From Strongylocentrotus purpuratus (lineage: Eukaryota; Echinodermata; Echinoidea; Camarodonta; Strongylocentrotidae): a stretch of DNA of 64,000 nucleotides. Shown here piece by piece: positions 52,150-62,240 of the stretch; position 1 is the first letter of the stretch, and each line of letters starts with the position of its first letter. The notes beneath the pieces are model-generated. The model had not been told where the DNA came from. It did no database searches and worked only from the letters and a program-made list of their open reading frames with translations. Position numbers and translations under genes: made by a program. The stretch is from NCBI RefSeq assembly GCF_000002235.5, contig NW_022145537.1, positions 248,001-312,000 on the forward strand, given 5' to 3'.

Positions 52150-54240
52150 TTGAACAAAGTATATTTTGTGACATTTCGGTAAAACAAACATTGTTACATT
52201 AGTCACACATGTCTCCATTTATTTATCTAGTAATACAACAAATTTATTGCGTGTGATAGAAAGAACCCGTGAAACTTCGTAAAAACGTCTTCTTAAAAGA
52301 ATTCAAAGATAGCTGTTCTCTTTTGTATTTCGCAGAGAATATATAGTGTTTGCATATAAAATGATGAAATGAAAGATAGATTGCCATCTTGGAAATAAAA
52401 CAATTTTTTTTTTTTTTTTTTAAATTCAAAAGCACTTCATTGTTTAGAATAGAGCTTTGGAAGTCTTGAATAAATTGAAGCGTACTTGGGCAATCCCAAA
52501 ACAAATGTGAAATACTTTCAACAGAGGATAAGCAAAATGTACAGTTGTAGCCCAATTAATTTCCGAGATCGGAACCTTAACGATCTAACAGAAATTTGAT
52601 GAACATATTGGCATACTTTGATAAACTTCTTTTAAGTATGTAGTAATTCCTCTGGGGGTGTCTTGCTTTCAGCTTGGTGCTGTAGGATACAATTTTTCCT
52701 ATCTTTAGGTGTGGAGATTAATGAGAAGTAGTCAAGAAAATGACGTTGAACTTTATATTTTTGAATTAATTTCATATGAGAATAAAATTTACCATGGCAT
52801 GCTCATCTGACAAATGTCTTGTACGATTGATTCCAATATCTATCCAATACAACATTACCATTTATTCTAATAAGAGTGTCATTCCACAACACTTGATCTT
52901 GAATGTTTACATCAGTCAATTTAGGGGAGAATGTCGACGCACTCCAAGCAAATAAAATTTCACGTATAAAGTGGTTCCTTACATTGGATATTTTGGGGTC
53001 ATTAAACTTTAAATTGCACAACCAAAACAAATCTTCCCCGAGATATTTCAAATAGTATTAAAAAAAGCATTTCTATTTACCTGTATTTTCTACACCAATC
53101 AATCGTTTTACCATGCAATTTTCAAACCTTTAATAACTGAAGGAAGATATAACACTTTTAATCCATCTTGATTATAATCTCCAATGATTGTATGACGGTT
53201 AATCATATCTGGTTTTCTACTCCATATCAAGGAGTACATCAAATAATCAATTTCTTGCAAAAATTCTTCTGGCGGCTTTGGCAGAACGGATAAAAGATGT
53301 ACTAATTGAGACAGGCTCAGCGACAGTGATTTTCTCTATAGGGGATAAATATCTCATATTCCATATTCTTAAAATGTTTTTCAATTTTTTTTTCTTCAAT
53401 TTTGAAGGAATATTTAATTCAAATATATCATTAAGATTAATAGAAAATATATCCCTCTATAGGGGTCCATTGGAATATCTAAGTCCAGAAAAAAGATATG
53501 TCGGGAGGGTGGGCTTTGTAATACCCAAGAGCTACTATTTCCGATTTGATCAGGTTGATGGATAGTCCTGAAAACTTTAAATTGGTCCAAGATATATACA
53601 TACTAATTTTAAGCGACGCGACGTCGTTTAAATAAAACGTTATGTCATCAGCATGTATTAACAGAGCTGCCAACCTCCAGAACAGAAAATCAGTAATCAC
53701 AAGGCTTAAAATCAGTAATTTTGGGTATAAATCAGTAATTTTCTATGCGGCGCTATGACTCTAATAAAAACGGCACGCCAACATTGCACAGACACATGAT
53801 TATCTGAAATTTTTGGTGATTTTACTCACACAAAGTTGTTAAATAATGAGTTTCATATCATCACAACACAGTCTTCCAGGAAAAATGGGGGGGGGGGGGG
53901 GAATATATATTTAAAAAAAAAAAAAAAAAAAAAAATTTAAAATCCGTAATTTTAAACAACATTCCGTAATGGGCGTTAATTTCCGTACCAATTACGGGAA
54001 ATCCGTACTAGTTGGCAGCTCTGTATTAAGCTTAATTTCTGCACCGTTTACTCTGATGCCTTTAACATATCTCTCCTAATTCCTTATCCATATACACATT
54101 ATTTCATTACAAATTATATACAGAAGGGGCTTAAAGGGCAACCTTGTCTGTTTTTTAAATCTACACATACTTGGGATGGAATGTCCAATCTTTTTTGGTA
54201 TAAAGAAATATTTTATTTGGCAGTTGTGTAGCATGGGTTA
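52150..54240 (-). mobile_element. decayed L1/Tx1-like LINE, interrupted by a MITE
   Basis: Minus-strand pieces from 5' to 3': a QTRLPFKPLLYIIC-like RT motif near 54100-54160; YVKGIRVNGAEIKL near 54040; the HADDITFYLND catalytic box (about 53605-53655); SGLSINLIKSEIVALG (about 53530-53580); LFWLCNLKFNDPKI and ILWND-like VLWNDTLIRING (about 52840-53030); and the zinc-knuckle CTFCLSSVESISHLFWDCP (about 52490-52545). This order is that of L1/Tx1 polyproteins from RT to C-terminus. The frame is broken several times and the 5' part is absent. The 362-bp MITE at 53662-54023 splits the RT domain. Confidence 0.75.
53662..54023. mobile_element. MITE nested in the LINE, CAGAGCTGCC ends
   Basis: Ends CAGAGCTGCCAAC and GTTGGCAGCTCTG are exact inverted repeats, flanked by TATTAA at 53656-53661 and 54024-54029. 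LINE RT sequence continues on both sides (VNGAEIKL upstream, HADDITF downstream on the minus strand). The interior repeats AATCAGTAAT / AATCCGTAAT and holds a G-run and a long A-run (53914-53934). CAG ends suggest hAT, but a 6-bp duplication is short for that group. Confidence 0.75.
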
Positions 54241-55719
54241 AGTCATTGAGGGATGACTTTGGGCAATGTTGGGCACCGAATTTACAAGATGGATATAACG
54301 ATAAGGCCGTGGAGTTGCGGGAGGGGACTATATCATCCTTCTTCACATTCTCTTCCTCTCTCATTCTTCTGTTCTTTCTTTTTCATCATTTTTTAAGGGG
54401 GCGGGGGGATCGTGGGGTCCCCTCATCTGTTCAGTTCTTCACTCCGTGTTGAAAAAAAAATGTTTTGATGTTTTGTATGACTATTTCGTCATAGTAAACA
54501 AGGAAAAAAGAAAAAGAAAGAAAATAGAAGCAAAAAAAAAAAAAAAAAAAATTGTAATGATGAGAGCTGTACAAATTTGCATGTGAGATAAATTATACAT
54601 CTAGTTTTATTGTTTGGGTTAGTCTGTACACAGCTTATAACCTGACAAACATTGCAATTTGCAAATAAGAGTGAAATAGTTTTATTTATTGTAATCCGAT
54701 GCTTGATTTCGGCTTGATGAAGCAATGTAGGAATCGGAAAAACAGTGTTTTTACAAGATATACATGTATGTATCAAAGTTTGTTCGATCTCATCTATGAT
54801 AGAAAGTTTAAAAAAAGTCAAAAATATTGGAAAGAAATCAATAGAGAAAATGCAAGATAAAGTGAAAAGAAAAAAAAGGACATATAACGTAAATAGAGAT
54901 GGGCAGAAATAGAGAAAAAGAGAAAGAGAAAAAAAGAGCAATTGAAACTGCTTTTAAAATCAATTAACATCCAAAGTACATTGTCAAGTTAAAAGCATTG
55001 CGCCCTCAAAGATCAAGTCGTCCATGCCGAGATTTGTTTAAACCCATTTAATTAAAGAGCAACTTGAGTGAAAATTATGCTAAAATACATTGTATCTAAC
55101 AATAAAAGTGTTGTTTTGTTTCTTTTCACGTGACTCGCTTTGATACGGATGTTAACTTCATAAAAACTGCATTTAATTTCAACTACGTAATGAGAATCTT
55201 TCATGAATCATCCAACAAGAACGAAGTGTCGATTGGTAATTTGTCTTGCGGATTGACATAATTTGTTGCTGTTCCGACATTTTAAACTCTTTGATTTTTT
55301 AATTCAAAAGAAGTGACGCACAAAAAGTCATAAATGTATGATATCGAATCTCATTATTCATCCTGATTTAATTAAGATCGAATTATATGCACACAAAGAC
55401 CTATCTGTTGGTACACGAAAAACAAAAAACTATTGGCAATTCACGCACCGGGTTATCATATTCATTAAAAGGGAATACGAATCTTAAAATCTTAAAAGGG
55501 GAAAAAGATCAGCAAACATCTACTACCTTTTAATATGAAGACATAGGTATCAAAAAAATAAATGAAAATAAAAGCTAATCATACTAAATATATTTGTTCT
55601 TGCACGCCGTCGGGTATATTTATGTTTTGTCCAATCTTCCTGTTAACATTACGGAATCATCGAGTTCGAGAGCAGAACTTATACCGCAAGGAATTTGAAT
55701 ATGTTAAATTGCATTCATT
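54241..55719. other. intergenic spacer downstream of DMRT
   Basis: Contains an A-run (about 54533-54552) and purine-rich stretches at 54480-54540 and 54850-54950 that create the F/L/S-rich minus-strand ORF at 54489-54941. No gene recognised. Confidence 0.55.
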
Positions 55720-55725
55720 TTTATT
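55720..55725 (-). promoter_or_regulatory. candidate DMRT poly(A) signal
   Basis: AATAAA on the minus strand about 110 nt after the DMRT stop codon. It is the first canonical hexamer downstream that I found. Confidence 0.45.
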
Positions 55726-55833
55726 TACTCACATTAAAATTATCATTATTATTATTATGCAAAGTTCTTTCAAAGTAAATCAAATTGTATTTGTTGACAA
55801 GCTGACAAATGGGATTACGAGGTCTTGAAAACG

Positions 55834-57485
55834 TTAAAAATTATCACTGGCATAGTGGCCTAAAGAACAAACATCAATTTCGTCACCCTCCCGATCGTCA
55901 TCAAGGTCTTCGTCATATTTTGGCGGGATCCGAACCTGCTCCGCGAAGTTTGATGTCACTTGGCTGGTTTGCATCACAGGCAAAAGCGAGTCCGCAAGGC
56001 TCTGGAAGGAAGGTACTCCTGCGTACTTGGAAGGGTTGGTGTATGGAGACGGATAGCTAAAGACGGGAGAGCTCTGAGTGGGCAACGTCGGAGAGGGGTA
56101 GTTGAAGGAAGGGAGAGAAGAAGTAAAGAATCCAGGAGAAGGAATATCACTTGTCGGCAGGGTCGTGTTTGCCAGGAGGCTTAAGCTGAATGGTGAGAAA
56201 GTAGGAGATGGGTCGATTGGAGATCGGATGTCGGTGAAGCTACTCTCATTCGTCTGTAGAGACGGGATGGTGATTCTAAGAGGAAAAGGACGACGAGATT
56301 TATAGGACGGTTCAGGAGAGTGATCCGACGAGACAGCTTCTGGGCTTTTTGTCGCGGTTACCGCTTGCGGACTCCAGGAAAAGTCGTCCGAGTGATCTAG
56401 GGGCATGTCTTGCGATTGTTCTGATGTTGTGGCTCTTTGTGACCGGAATGCAGGCTCGTCGTCTTGGTAGGGAATGTCATTCTGCGAATAGAAGGGAGGC
56501 TCGTCTATTGTGTGAAATGTATACGCAGCTGTTGACGTAACTCTTGGCGATGGATGTCGATCTGTATTGATATAAGATCGCTGCGCCGCCGTCACGACGC
56601 TTGGAGGTAACGAGGACATTGGTGTCGCTTGCTCATCGAAAGGTGATACTCTTAACGAACTTGGAAAGGTGGACACTTGGGGATGAAATTGAGCCTGGTC
56701 TGGGACGTTACAGTAGCACATGCTTTGTACTGTTTCTCCGGCACGAAAAAAAGTGTTGGGCATGGAACTGATCCGCGGGGCGGCAGTGGAATTCATCTGC
56801 GGGTTTGCCGACATGTAACTGTCACGATATGCCGACTCTGTGTCCATCATGGGATTTTGGAAGACCGGTCCCGTCTTGTAATTCGCTGTAACGGAAACTT
56901 GGCATCGATACGTTTCATCTACCAGAGATGAATGGAATGATGGTCTTGGACAGTACTGTGACGCTTGTCCCATAACACTATGAGCTGACGAAAGGTTGGC
57001 TGAAGTTGCAGTCATTCGGCTAGGAAAATATCCCGATGGTGGGTCCATGGATTCGTAAGACGCGACCATAGAACTTGGTGTTAATGGTCTCACGGTGCGA
57101 TAAGCACTGAGAGAAACCTGGGGTCGATACATTTCATCGACCTGAGAGGTGTGAAATGATGCTGAGTGATAATGTGGCGCTTGTTCAAAATTTCCTTGGG
57201 AGGCCGGCGAGGCTCCAGGGATTCGATCGCTGAGATTTGTAACCCGCGGGTCACTGGATTGGTAGGTCATAATAGGACTTGGCATTATCCGCCTACTCGA
57301 GGGATTCGCTGTGAAGACCATCCCCGGTCGATGAGAATCAAGTTTCTGAGCCGACTGGAAGGATGTGGGATAGTACTGCGACGCTTGTCCAAAAACATTC
57401 TGAGATGACGACGACGACATTTGTGTCGGCTGTGATAAGTTCGCCTGAGACGAGTCCCACGAAGAATATGGACTGTTGCCGTATC
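55834..57485 (-). CDS. DMRT: DMRT 3' exon (C-terminal tail)
   Basis: Acceptor TTTCTTTTCTTTGACAG, then GATACGGC, which completes a Gly codon with the last G of the DM exon; the TAA stop is at 55834-55836. It encodes about 550 residues, rich in Ser, Pro, Tyr and Gln. The first part (nt 57399 down to 56770) has three degenerate repeats of about 70 residues. The last third has PSP-type motifs (for example SPTFSPFSLS, IPSPGFFTSS, YPSPTLPTQS) and ends with the acidic DEDLDDDREGDE followed by GHYASDNF. This could be an activation or interaction region (inference). The ORF upstream of 57485 (MLKLFFSLT) is intron. Opposite-strand ORFs here are shadows. Confidence 0.85.
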
Positions 57486-58387
57486 CTGTCAAAGAAAAGA
57501 AAAGTTTAAGCAATATTTTGCTTTCATTAAATTTGTATAGATTCCTTCAATTGTGGCCATCATTTCCTTTCGAATAAAATGATTACTGTTTTGATCATTG
57601 TCGGCACAATTAATGACGAAGATGGGTAACATTTTCGTGTTCTCGGTTATCAAGTTATGCGAACAATCGAATCAAACCCTTTTTCCCACCATGATTATGG
57701 AGAGAGCAAATATATAAGAATATTACTTTACTATCGATTCTTACAATCTAATCATCCCTCAGAAGGATTAAGATCTGAGGAAGAATCAGGATTCAAGGGA
57801 CGGGGAGGGGAGGCGCAAACTGAGGCCAACTTAAGTACGAATATTAATTGGTAGGAAAGGAAAAAAAATATCAAGCTAATATATATTTTTGAAGTGGAGC
57901 TGGAGAGGCTAAGGTTGTTTAGCCTTGTAAAATTATGTAAACGAAATTCCTTAACTGTAATTACACCGTCTCCTCGCAAGAAACATACCGATATTTGTCG
58001 AATCTGGCGACGGCTGAACAACGGGATACGCCATCTCATCTGAATTTGGTCCTTCGGAGGTGAGATCAATCACTGGAGGAGGCAGTGGTACATCATGATG
58101 AAAGCGTTGGCTCTCCCGTAGCTGTTCAGAGGTGTCCTGGTCTTGCCTGTGCTGTCTCACCTGCTCTCGACTCAGGGCTACCTGCTTGGCCATCACCACT
58201 CGCCGCTGACTCACGACGATACATCGAGTACACCGGCAGTAGCGGTACTCGCATAATCTCTTGTGGCCTTTGAGGTCCAGGATGAGCCCGTGGTTGCGGC
58301 ATCGAGCGCAAGTCGGATGCCGTTTCTTGAGGGGAAGACACCTTTGTAGCTCATCATCTACATGTAGTCCTATCCCATCTTCTTCGT
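55834..58387 (-). CDS. DMRT: DMRT (doublesex/mab-3 related) transcription factor, partial gene
   Basis: Two minus-strand exons, 58387-57989 and 57485-55834, splice in phase 1 to about 682 residues. At least one upstream exon is missing. DMRT proteins are nuclear transcription factors that bind DNA through the DM domain, an intertwined zinc module, and act in sexual differentiation and neural or mesodermal patterning. The DM domain has all eight zinc ligands. The remainder is a long low-complexity Ser/Pro/Tyr/Met-rich tail with three internal repeats and no DMA or other second domain that I can see. Subfamily (DMRT1, 2, 3/4/5) is not assignable from sequence alone. The CEYRYCRCTRC region differs from most vertebrate members. 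The gene converges on stonin. Confidence 0.85.
57486..57988. other. DMRT intron
   Basis: 503 nt, GTATGT donor and GACAG acceptor on the minus strand, phase 1. AT-rich with a polypyrimidine tract; no repeat recognised. Confidence 0.8.
57989..58387 (-). CDS. DMRT: DMRT DM-domain exon
   Basis: Begins after a CCCCTTCCCCTCCTAG acceptor with ACGAAGAAGATGGG (DEEDG), so the codon is completed by an upstream exon. A Met further upstream at 58463 would read through this acceptor and add an unlikely hydrophobic leader, so I reject it as the start. The DM domain spans about 58316 to 58143: CARCRNHG, LKGHKRLC, YCRCTRC, giving ligands CxxCxxH...H...C....CxC..C as in Dsx. A basic recognition helix RVVMAKQVALSREQVRQHRQ follows. 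After it come a Pro/Asp-rich linker (PPPVIDLTSEGPNSDE) and a GTATGT donor after AATATCG. Confidence 0.9.
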
Positions 58388-59379
58388 CTAGGAGGGGAAG
58401 GGGATAGTAAAAATAACAGATGTACTGAAGGAGAATCCAAACTTTAATAGGACTAGCAGCCATATATAAGTGACTGAATGTTGTCTAAATTGATATAGGC
58501 CTATAAAGGCTATATGAAAAAACTTTATCAAATTGTAGCTTGTCACATTGTTAATATAATCCTTAGATATGTCTTTCTACTAGAGTGAGAATGGATGGAT
58601 ACACTAAAGTACTAGACCACTTCCATTTCGTCAGATTTTAAAGAATAATCTAAAATCGTGGAATTTGCCATGTCCTTTTATGTTGTAATGGCAATTCAAA
58701 GTGCCATAGTGTCCATTTTCATCTTTCGTACCAAGGAATATACCCCAAAAAAAGTTCATTGTACCACCGCCCTCGCCTCTCCCTGATAATTCTAGACCTG
58801 ATTTTGTCTGTATAATTGTGATTCAGAAATGTAATTATTATATAAATCACTATTCTATAAGCCTGGGGTTGAAACGGTCAAATATTTCAAACGAATTTCA
58901 AAAAAACATGAAACTTGTAACTCTTGAGGTACAACGCCGAGTACTGTTTTTTTTTATGAGGTAACTGTGGAAAACACATGACGAAAACAGTCCATTTAAA
59001 CTTCACCCCACTTTGGACCCGAAAGTGGGGTGCATTTTGGTGGTAAGCTCACCACAGAGCAAGAGAGAGTTAGAGTCCCTAATCTGCAGTGTAAACAAAC
59101 TTTGCCAGGACATCGCCAGCCCAACCTTGATAAGTACTGCTTGGAACTCCTCCATGATGTTCTAGTCTTATTCGCAGTCTCATATAGGTTCGGATTATGT
59201 CCATTCTCATAGCTACCGGTATACATGGGAGATGCCAGTTTCATCTTCCTTGCTTCACTTTATAAGCATAGTTATATCAGGAACTTCCTGGTTATAATTA
59301 TGTTCCTTTCAAGTTTCATCATAATTGTCTAGTTCGATATAGTACATGGACACAATTAAATATGATATTGTCTAAAATT
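58388..59379. other. upstream of the DMRT DM exon, no exon recognised
   Basis: Intron or 5' region of DMRT on the minus strand. I looked for a short Met-containing exon ending in phase 1 and could not choose one. Confidence 0.4.
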
Positions 59380-59765
59380 GTCAAAAATATCTTAACATCG
59401 AAATGATTTCTGGTCATGTTTAACTATTTTAATTGAAGCCTTTTTACTTGATCTAATACTTTCATGATGATGACATAGTCCGCAATAAAATTGACAAACA
59501 TTATCATCCATACTATATGTCGTAGTTTATAACAATAATTACTCATGAACCTCACACTACAAGGACAACATTCATCCAGATTCTGAGATTGCTCATTCTC
59601 ACGAAGCTTGGTGTACGCGAAGATATCGGGAAATAAAGCGGTCTGTAATACCAGACACGCAAGTGGGGTATTTCGGTCCCCGTTCACCGAAAAGTGAGAT
59701 TCTCCATTTGAAAGTCGGGTAAGGTTGACAAATATAGCCTCTGTTAAAGGCGTTACTCCGCCACC
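59380..59765. repeat. 386-bp direct duplication, copy 1 (carries an ORF on the minus strand)
   Basis: Seven substitutions and no indels against 60791-61176, about 98% identity. On the minus strand both copies are open from GGGVTPLTEAIF through LDECCPCSVRF and a hydrophobic IVWMIMFVNFIADYVIIM segment to VKRLQLK and a TAG. Here the frame begins at 59852 with a different N-terminus (MFSRPFLIGLGLHH). Of the seven differences, five change an amino acid and two do not, which gives no sign of constraint. I do not recognise the protein. It may be a real small gene, an exon pair, or chance. Confidence 0.7.
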
Positions 59766-60790
59766 AAATCTATTCGCATAGACGAAATAAACTCGAACTT
59801 GTTTAGAAAAATGGTGTAGGCCTAGGCCTATAAGAAAAGGCCGGGAAAACATACATTTTGTTGGTTTGACCGTTAAATATTTTTGAGGTATTAAAGCAAG
59901 AATAGAATGTTGTAAATATTGTTTTTGTTACATTTATTCCGTGCGTAATCTGAAGGTCTACTCAACTTTCTTTGCCTATTTCTTGCCCCCCCCCCCCCCC
60001 AAACGGCAGATCAAGGATTTGAAAATAGGGAGTGGCCGGGGCTCAGACGTCAAATTTGAAATAGGGGGGGGGGGGGTGGTTGTTTAGGCAGACGGCATAT
60101 TTCTTGGAATTCGTTATAAAGACGGTATTTAAAAAAAATGATGATTCTGGCAAAATAAGAATTGAATTTCATAAAACTTTTATTCGATTTAATATGATCC
60201 GTATACGTATAGGATACAATATTTATTTCCCCACAACACATCAAGCCGTGATGATTGAAAGTCCATTGCATGTAACACGAAAGAAACAGAAACTCTCAAA
60301 TCTACAATCCTTTAGAAAGATAATAATTAGCTGAGTAATCATTTAGGGCATTACAAGACATCGAAGGACTTAATCTATTTTGCAATAGTTGATGCAACCA
60401 TAATGGAACATTATGCTTCTCGATACTGAGGATATGAAATTTCAGCACAAGAGTATTTGGTTTCAAAATTTTATAGCAGTTCGTTAAAGAAACATTTCGA
60501 TGCTCACTTTTATAATAAATCTCTATGACAAGCTCATTTTTATCACGACAGTTAAACCTTTTCACTTTTTGATATTAAAGATTGTTGAAGAATTGCCTAA
60601 TTGACTGCTCGGATGATTTTTTACCTTTCTCCGAAACCTCTTGGTTTTTTACTCATGATTATAGCGCATTATTCTTTTTGTCACTGTATGTATTAATAAG
60701 CAAATACATATCTGCACAACGAACGTCTTTATGATTATGATGTCCTCGTTTCGTTGTATGTTATAAATTCAATATCATGACGAGAAGTGC
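59766..60790. other. spacer between the two duplicates
   Basis: A C13 run at about 59988-60000 and a G12 run at about 60064-60075 bracket a CAGATCAAGGATTTGAAAA word, like other G-run repeats in the window. No gene seen. Confidence 0.5.
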
Positions 60791-61176
60791 GTCAAAAATA
60801 TCTTAACATCGAAATGATTTCTGGTCATGTTTAACTATTTTAATTGAAGCCTTTTTACTTGATCTAATACTTTTATGAGGATGACATAGTCCGCAATAAA
60901 CTTGACAAACATTATCATCCATACTATATGTCGTAGTTTATAACAATAATTACTCATGAACCTCACACTACAAGGACAACATTCATCCAGATTCTGAGAT
61001 TGCTCATTCTCTCGAAGCTTGGTGTACGCGAAGATATCGGGAAAGAAAGCGGTCTGTAATACCAGACACGCAAGTGGGGTGTTTCGGTCCCCGTTCACCG
61101 AAAAGTGAGATTCTCCATTTGAAAGTCGGGTAAGGTCGACAAATATAGCCTCTGTTAAAGGCGTTACTCCGCCACC
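60791..61176. repeat. 386-bp direct duplication, copy 2
   Basis: Starts GTCAAAAATATCTTAACATC and ends GGCGTTACTCCGCCACC exactly as copy 1, in the same orientation, about 1.41 kb away. The minus-strand frame begins at 61338 with a different N-terminus (MYWTKSLIGKLAQYLF). Sharp breaks at both ends suggest either a mobile sequence or a local duplication; no target duplication was found. Confidence 0.7.
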
Positions 61177-61529
61177 CAATTCGGAACAGCTTGCCACATG
61201 CAGTATCGTGAATGCGCCCGGCACTCTGAGTGGCCGTTTTTCAGTGTATTTTCTTTTAATGTTCTTAAAAATTTGCCGTGTCGTTTGATCAAAGAGATAC
61301 TGGGCAAGCTTGCCTATTAATGATTTGGTCCAATACATAAGCCATCTAACCTTTATGTTTTAAGGTAATGATTATATTTATGCAGAAAACTAAAATACTT
61401 GTGACAGTGCGATTATTTCAAGTCGACCTTTTTAGGTTATCATGCAGCAACATGACCAATCAAAGTTTGGTCCAGTTAACGCTTGTTGGTTGGTGGTTTT
61501 TTTAAAAGTTTATTTGTCCAATTAACTTC

Positions 61530-62240
61530 TTTATCTTCTCAATGTTTCCTTTCCATCTTTCCTTTCCATCTTTCCTCATGTTTTTCACTATTATCACCTT
61601 TGTTCTATATACCTTTCGGCTGATATTATTCTTTATTTTTCTCCTTCTTTCAACATCTCTTTTCCAATTTTCATTATATATTTCTTTATTTTCTCCTAAT
61701 TTTATCTTCTTTAGCCATCTTTCCTTATGCCCTTCTTTATTTTCTCCGTCTTTCTAATTTTCATCTTTCCTTATGTATTCCTCTATTTTCACCTTGTTTT
61801 ATTCTCTCTATCTTTTCTCATGTATTTCTTTATTTCTAACCTTCATTATCTTCTGTTTCCATCTTTCCCTGTGTATTTCTTTTTAAACCTTCTTTTATCT
61901 TCCTTTTCCATCTTTCCTTATGTTATTCTTTATTTTCTCCTAATTTTATCTTTTTTATCTTTCCTTATGTATTCCTCTATTTTCACCTTGTTTTATTCTC
62001 TCTATCTTTTCTCATGTATTTCTATTTTTTCTAACCTTCTTTATCTTCTGTTTCCATCTTTCCTTATGTATTTCTTTTTAAACTTTTTATCTTCCTTTTC
62101 CATCTTTCCTTATGCTATTCTTTATTTTCTCTTCCTTCTTTCCCTCCATTTTCATCTTTCCTTATTATCACCCTTCTTTCCCTATTTTATCCTCCCTTTA
62201 TATTTTCCTTCTGCATTTTTCCATTGCCGAGCACATCAAT
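61530..62240. repeat. pyrimidine-rich higher-order repeat
   Basis: T/C-rich throughout with TTTCCTTATGTATT words. Two long units of about 195 bp (61719-61917 and 61918-62111) match along their length, sharing TATTCCTCTATTTTCACCTT and TTATTCTCTCTATCTTTTC, and a third begins at 62112. The F/L/S-rich ORFs are by-products. Confidence 0.75.

Noticed and set aside
54489-54941. 150-codon minus-strand ORF with hydrophobic content
   Set aside because: It is built from A-runs and purine-rich tracts read on the other strand and has no recognisable domain.
55960-57408. Several + strand ORFs of 60-84 codons over the DMRT 3' exon
   Set aside because: Shadows of the coding frame on the opposite strand.
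58388-58463. DMRT start codon at 58463
   Set aside because: The frame there runs through a strong polypyrimidine tract and TAG acceptor and gives a hydrophobic leader out of place in a transcription factor. I take it as intron, though this is not proven.
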